Shown here piece by piece: positions 12,388 through 13,370 of a stretch of DNA of 13,370 nucleotides. A program made the translations under genes and the position numbers. Within the stretch, counting starts at the first letter, position 1, and each line of letters begins with the position of its first letter. Origin of the DNA: an uncultured Oscillospiraceae bacterium (GTDB taxonomy: Bacteria > Bacillota > Clostridia > Oscillospirales > Oscillospiraceae); contig CAKUHX010000031.1 in the NCBI GenBank assembly GCA_934659475.1, positions 1 through 13,370 of the forward strand, written 5' to 3'. A model generated the notes under the pieces. The model saw only the letters and a list, made by a program, of their open reading frames with translations, was not told where the DNA came from and did no database searches.

Positions 12388-13213
12388 ACAGATCGGCGTG
12401 GTGACCTCGCCCTATGGCCACTATACCCTTGAATATGCCCTGAGCAGCATCGCCGCCGCGGGCTTCCGGAACGTGGAACTGTGGGCGGCCTCGCCCCACT
12501 ACTGCTATGCCGACTATACGCCCCAGGAGCGGCAGCAGCGCCGGGAGGAGATCGCCGCCCTGCTGCGGCAAAACGGCCTGTCCATGCCGGTGCTCTATCC
12601 GGAGCAGATGAACAAATATACCCTGAATATCGCGGCCGCCGCGCCCCACACCAAGAAGTTCAGCATGGACCGCATCCTGGAGTATATTGACGATGCGCAG
12701 TTCTGGGGGGCGCAGTCTATGCTGCTGGGCACCGGCTGGTATCATCTGGACGACCCGGGCCCGGAGAAGTATCAGCGCAGCGTGGCCGCCATCCGCCAGG
12801 CGGCGGAGCACGCCGCGGGGCGGGGCATCACCCTGCTGATCGAGCCCGCGGCGCCCCAGACAGGGACCTTCGCGTGGGATCTGAGCTCTCTGGCGCGGCT
12901 GCTGAAGGATGTGGATCGGGAGAACGTGAAAGCGTGCCTGGATCTGGCGGCCATTCTGGACGGTGCGGACCGGGTGGAGCGCTGGTATAAGACGCTGGAG
13001 GGCAATGTGGGGCACATCCACTTTGCCGATAAGGGCGGCCGGGCCCCGGAGGGCGGCGGCGTTTTGCTGGCGGACGCACTGGAGCAGCTGGAGCGGCTGG
13101 GCTATAACGGGACAGCGTCGGTGAACATCACCTTCCGCGACTGCTGCCTTGTGCCCGACCGGCAGGTCTTCCTGTGCGGACAATGGCTGAAGGAGCGCGG
13201 ACTGCTGGGCTGA
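12380..13213 (+). CDS. Second sugar isomerase/epimerase-like TIM barrel, metal site incomplete
   Basis: The 277-residue product is a paralogue of the gene before it. Both start with a strand-helix pair ending in an Asn-Ile/Val-Glu-Leu segment (NVELWAASPHYCY, 31-43, here), and both carry a barrel Glu (E155, LLIEP), Asp (D188, CLDLA) and His (H214, GHIHF) at matching places. The fourth metal ligand is replaced: where the neighbour has ITMEM, this protein has ASVNITF (N249). The GHLMWGDG motif is also absent, replaced by RAPEGGG (221-227). Catalysis may therefore be altered or lost, or it may act with the neighbour as a heteromer. ATG 12380 lies inside the upstream gene with GGGAAGGGGGG (12361-12371) as ribosome site; earlier in-frame ATGs lie deep inside that gene. 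Confidence 0.85.
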   Translation: MLKQIGVVTSPYGHYTLEYALSSIAAAGFRNVELWAASPHYCYADYTPQERQQRREEIAALLRQNGLSMPVLYPEQMNKYTLNIAAAAPHTKKFSMDRILEYIDDAQFWGAQSMLLGTGWYHLDDPGPEKYQRSVAAIRQAAEHAAGRGITLLIEPAAPQTGTFAWDLSSLARLLKDVDRENVKACLDLAAILDGADRVERWYKTLEGNVGHIHFADKGGRAPEGGGVLLADALEQLERLGYNGTASVNITFRDCCLVPDRQVFLCGQWLKERGLLG

Positions 13214-13235
13214 CAGGAGCACAGCAAATAAATAT

Positions 13236-13270
13236 AAGGCCCCGGCGGTACATAGGACCGCCGGGGCCTT
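13236..13270. terminator. Strong inverted repeat after the isomerase operon, possibly bidirectional terminator
   Basis: The 14-base arms 13236-13249 and 13257-13270 (AAGGCCCCGGCGGT and complement) pair perfectly around a 7-base loop. On the plus strand only TTGCTGTTGG follows, while on the minus strand ATATTTATTTG follows. It may also end a minus-strand gene that lies beyond the window. Confidence 0.7.
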
Positions 13271-13370
13271 GCTGTTGGAGCCATCTGCCGCCGCATGAGG
13301 CTTTTCCCAGACAGCACTTTTTATATGCGGGTACACAGCGTATGCAGACTGCCGGAGAGCGCCGCCTCTC
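13271..13370. other. Right-edge stretch with no recognised feature
   Basis: I find no supported gene, RNA or promoter in these last 100 bases. A CTTTTTATATG segment (13317-13327) is the only AT-rich patch. Confidence 0.5.

Noticed and set aside
12374..13336. Minus-strand open frame opposite the second isomerase paralogue
   Set aside because: It crosses the inverted repeat at 13236-13270, has no family features, and mirrors a real gene.
1..13370. CRISPR array, insertion sequence, integrase or phage genes
   Set aside because: No regularly spaced repeats, transposase or integrase motifs, or terminal inverted repeats with target duplications were seen on either strand.

Overview
The window reads as chromosomal DNA from a GC-rich, probably endospore-forming member of the Clostridia, most like the Oscillospiraceae (Flavonifractor/Oscillibacter-type gut anaerobes). 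The grounds are GC-rich codon use with strong AGGAGG-type ribosome sites, a DUF2508-bofA sporulation pair, a double-OB-fold SSB-like protein of clostridial type, an S-layer-homology (SLH) protein, an ECF-type BioY, and a clostridial FolD variant. The lineage is inferred from gene content, not from a marker-gene comparison.

Layout. 1-474 (minus): the 5' part of a glutamyl-Q tRNA(Asp) synthetase gene that runs off the left edge. 560-1930 (minus): a MATE transporter. 2036-2122 and 2298-2372 (minus): tRNA-Leu(CAG) and tRNA-Thr(CGT), each with its own consensus promoter and terminator. 2495-3292 (plus): a promoter, a yybP-ykoY manganese riboswitch with a terminator platform, then mntP. 3399-4855 (plus): promoter, lysA and terminator. 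4868-6821 (plus): promoter, a radical SAM/SPASM-like protein, a tRNA-dihydrouridine synthase joined to it by an ATGA overlap, and a shared terminator. 6835-8161 (minus): an SSB-like protein and, upstream of it, bioY with its promoter and two candidate BirA operators. 8199-9482 (plus): promoter, SLH protein, terminator. 9483-9792: no gene, but a run of five hairpins. 9793-10327 (plus): DUF2508 protein, bofA, terminator. 10329-11310 (plus): promoter, folD and a short terminator. 11300-11503: the 3' remnant of a TIM-barrel sugar isomerase/epimerase gene. 11515-13213 (plus): two overlapping paralogues of that family. 13236-13270: a strong inverted repeat.

How the parts work together. Most transcription units are short and have recognisable sigma-A-type promoters and intrinsic terminators. 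Two are visibly metabolite-controlled: Mn2+ efflux by an RNA switch, and biotin uptake probably by BirA. Several genes concern tRNA (gluQ, dus, two tRNAs). The right end looks like a rearranged carbohydrate locus: the first gene of an isomerase operon has lost its front part, the break lies right behind a shortened folD terminator, and the last gene has lost two expected active-site residues.

I do not see a clearly new defence or mobile system here. The best leads are the broken isomerase operon with its eroded paralogue, the FolD variant lacking its usual catalytic Lys and Gln, the hairpin run at 9518-9682, and the coupled radical SAM-Dus pair.
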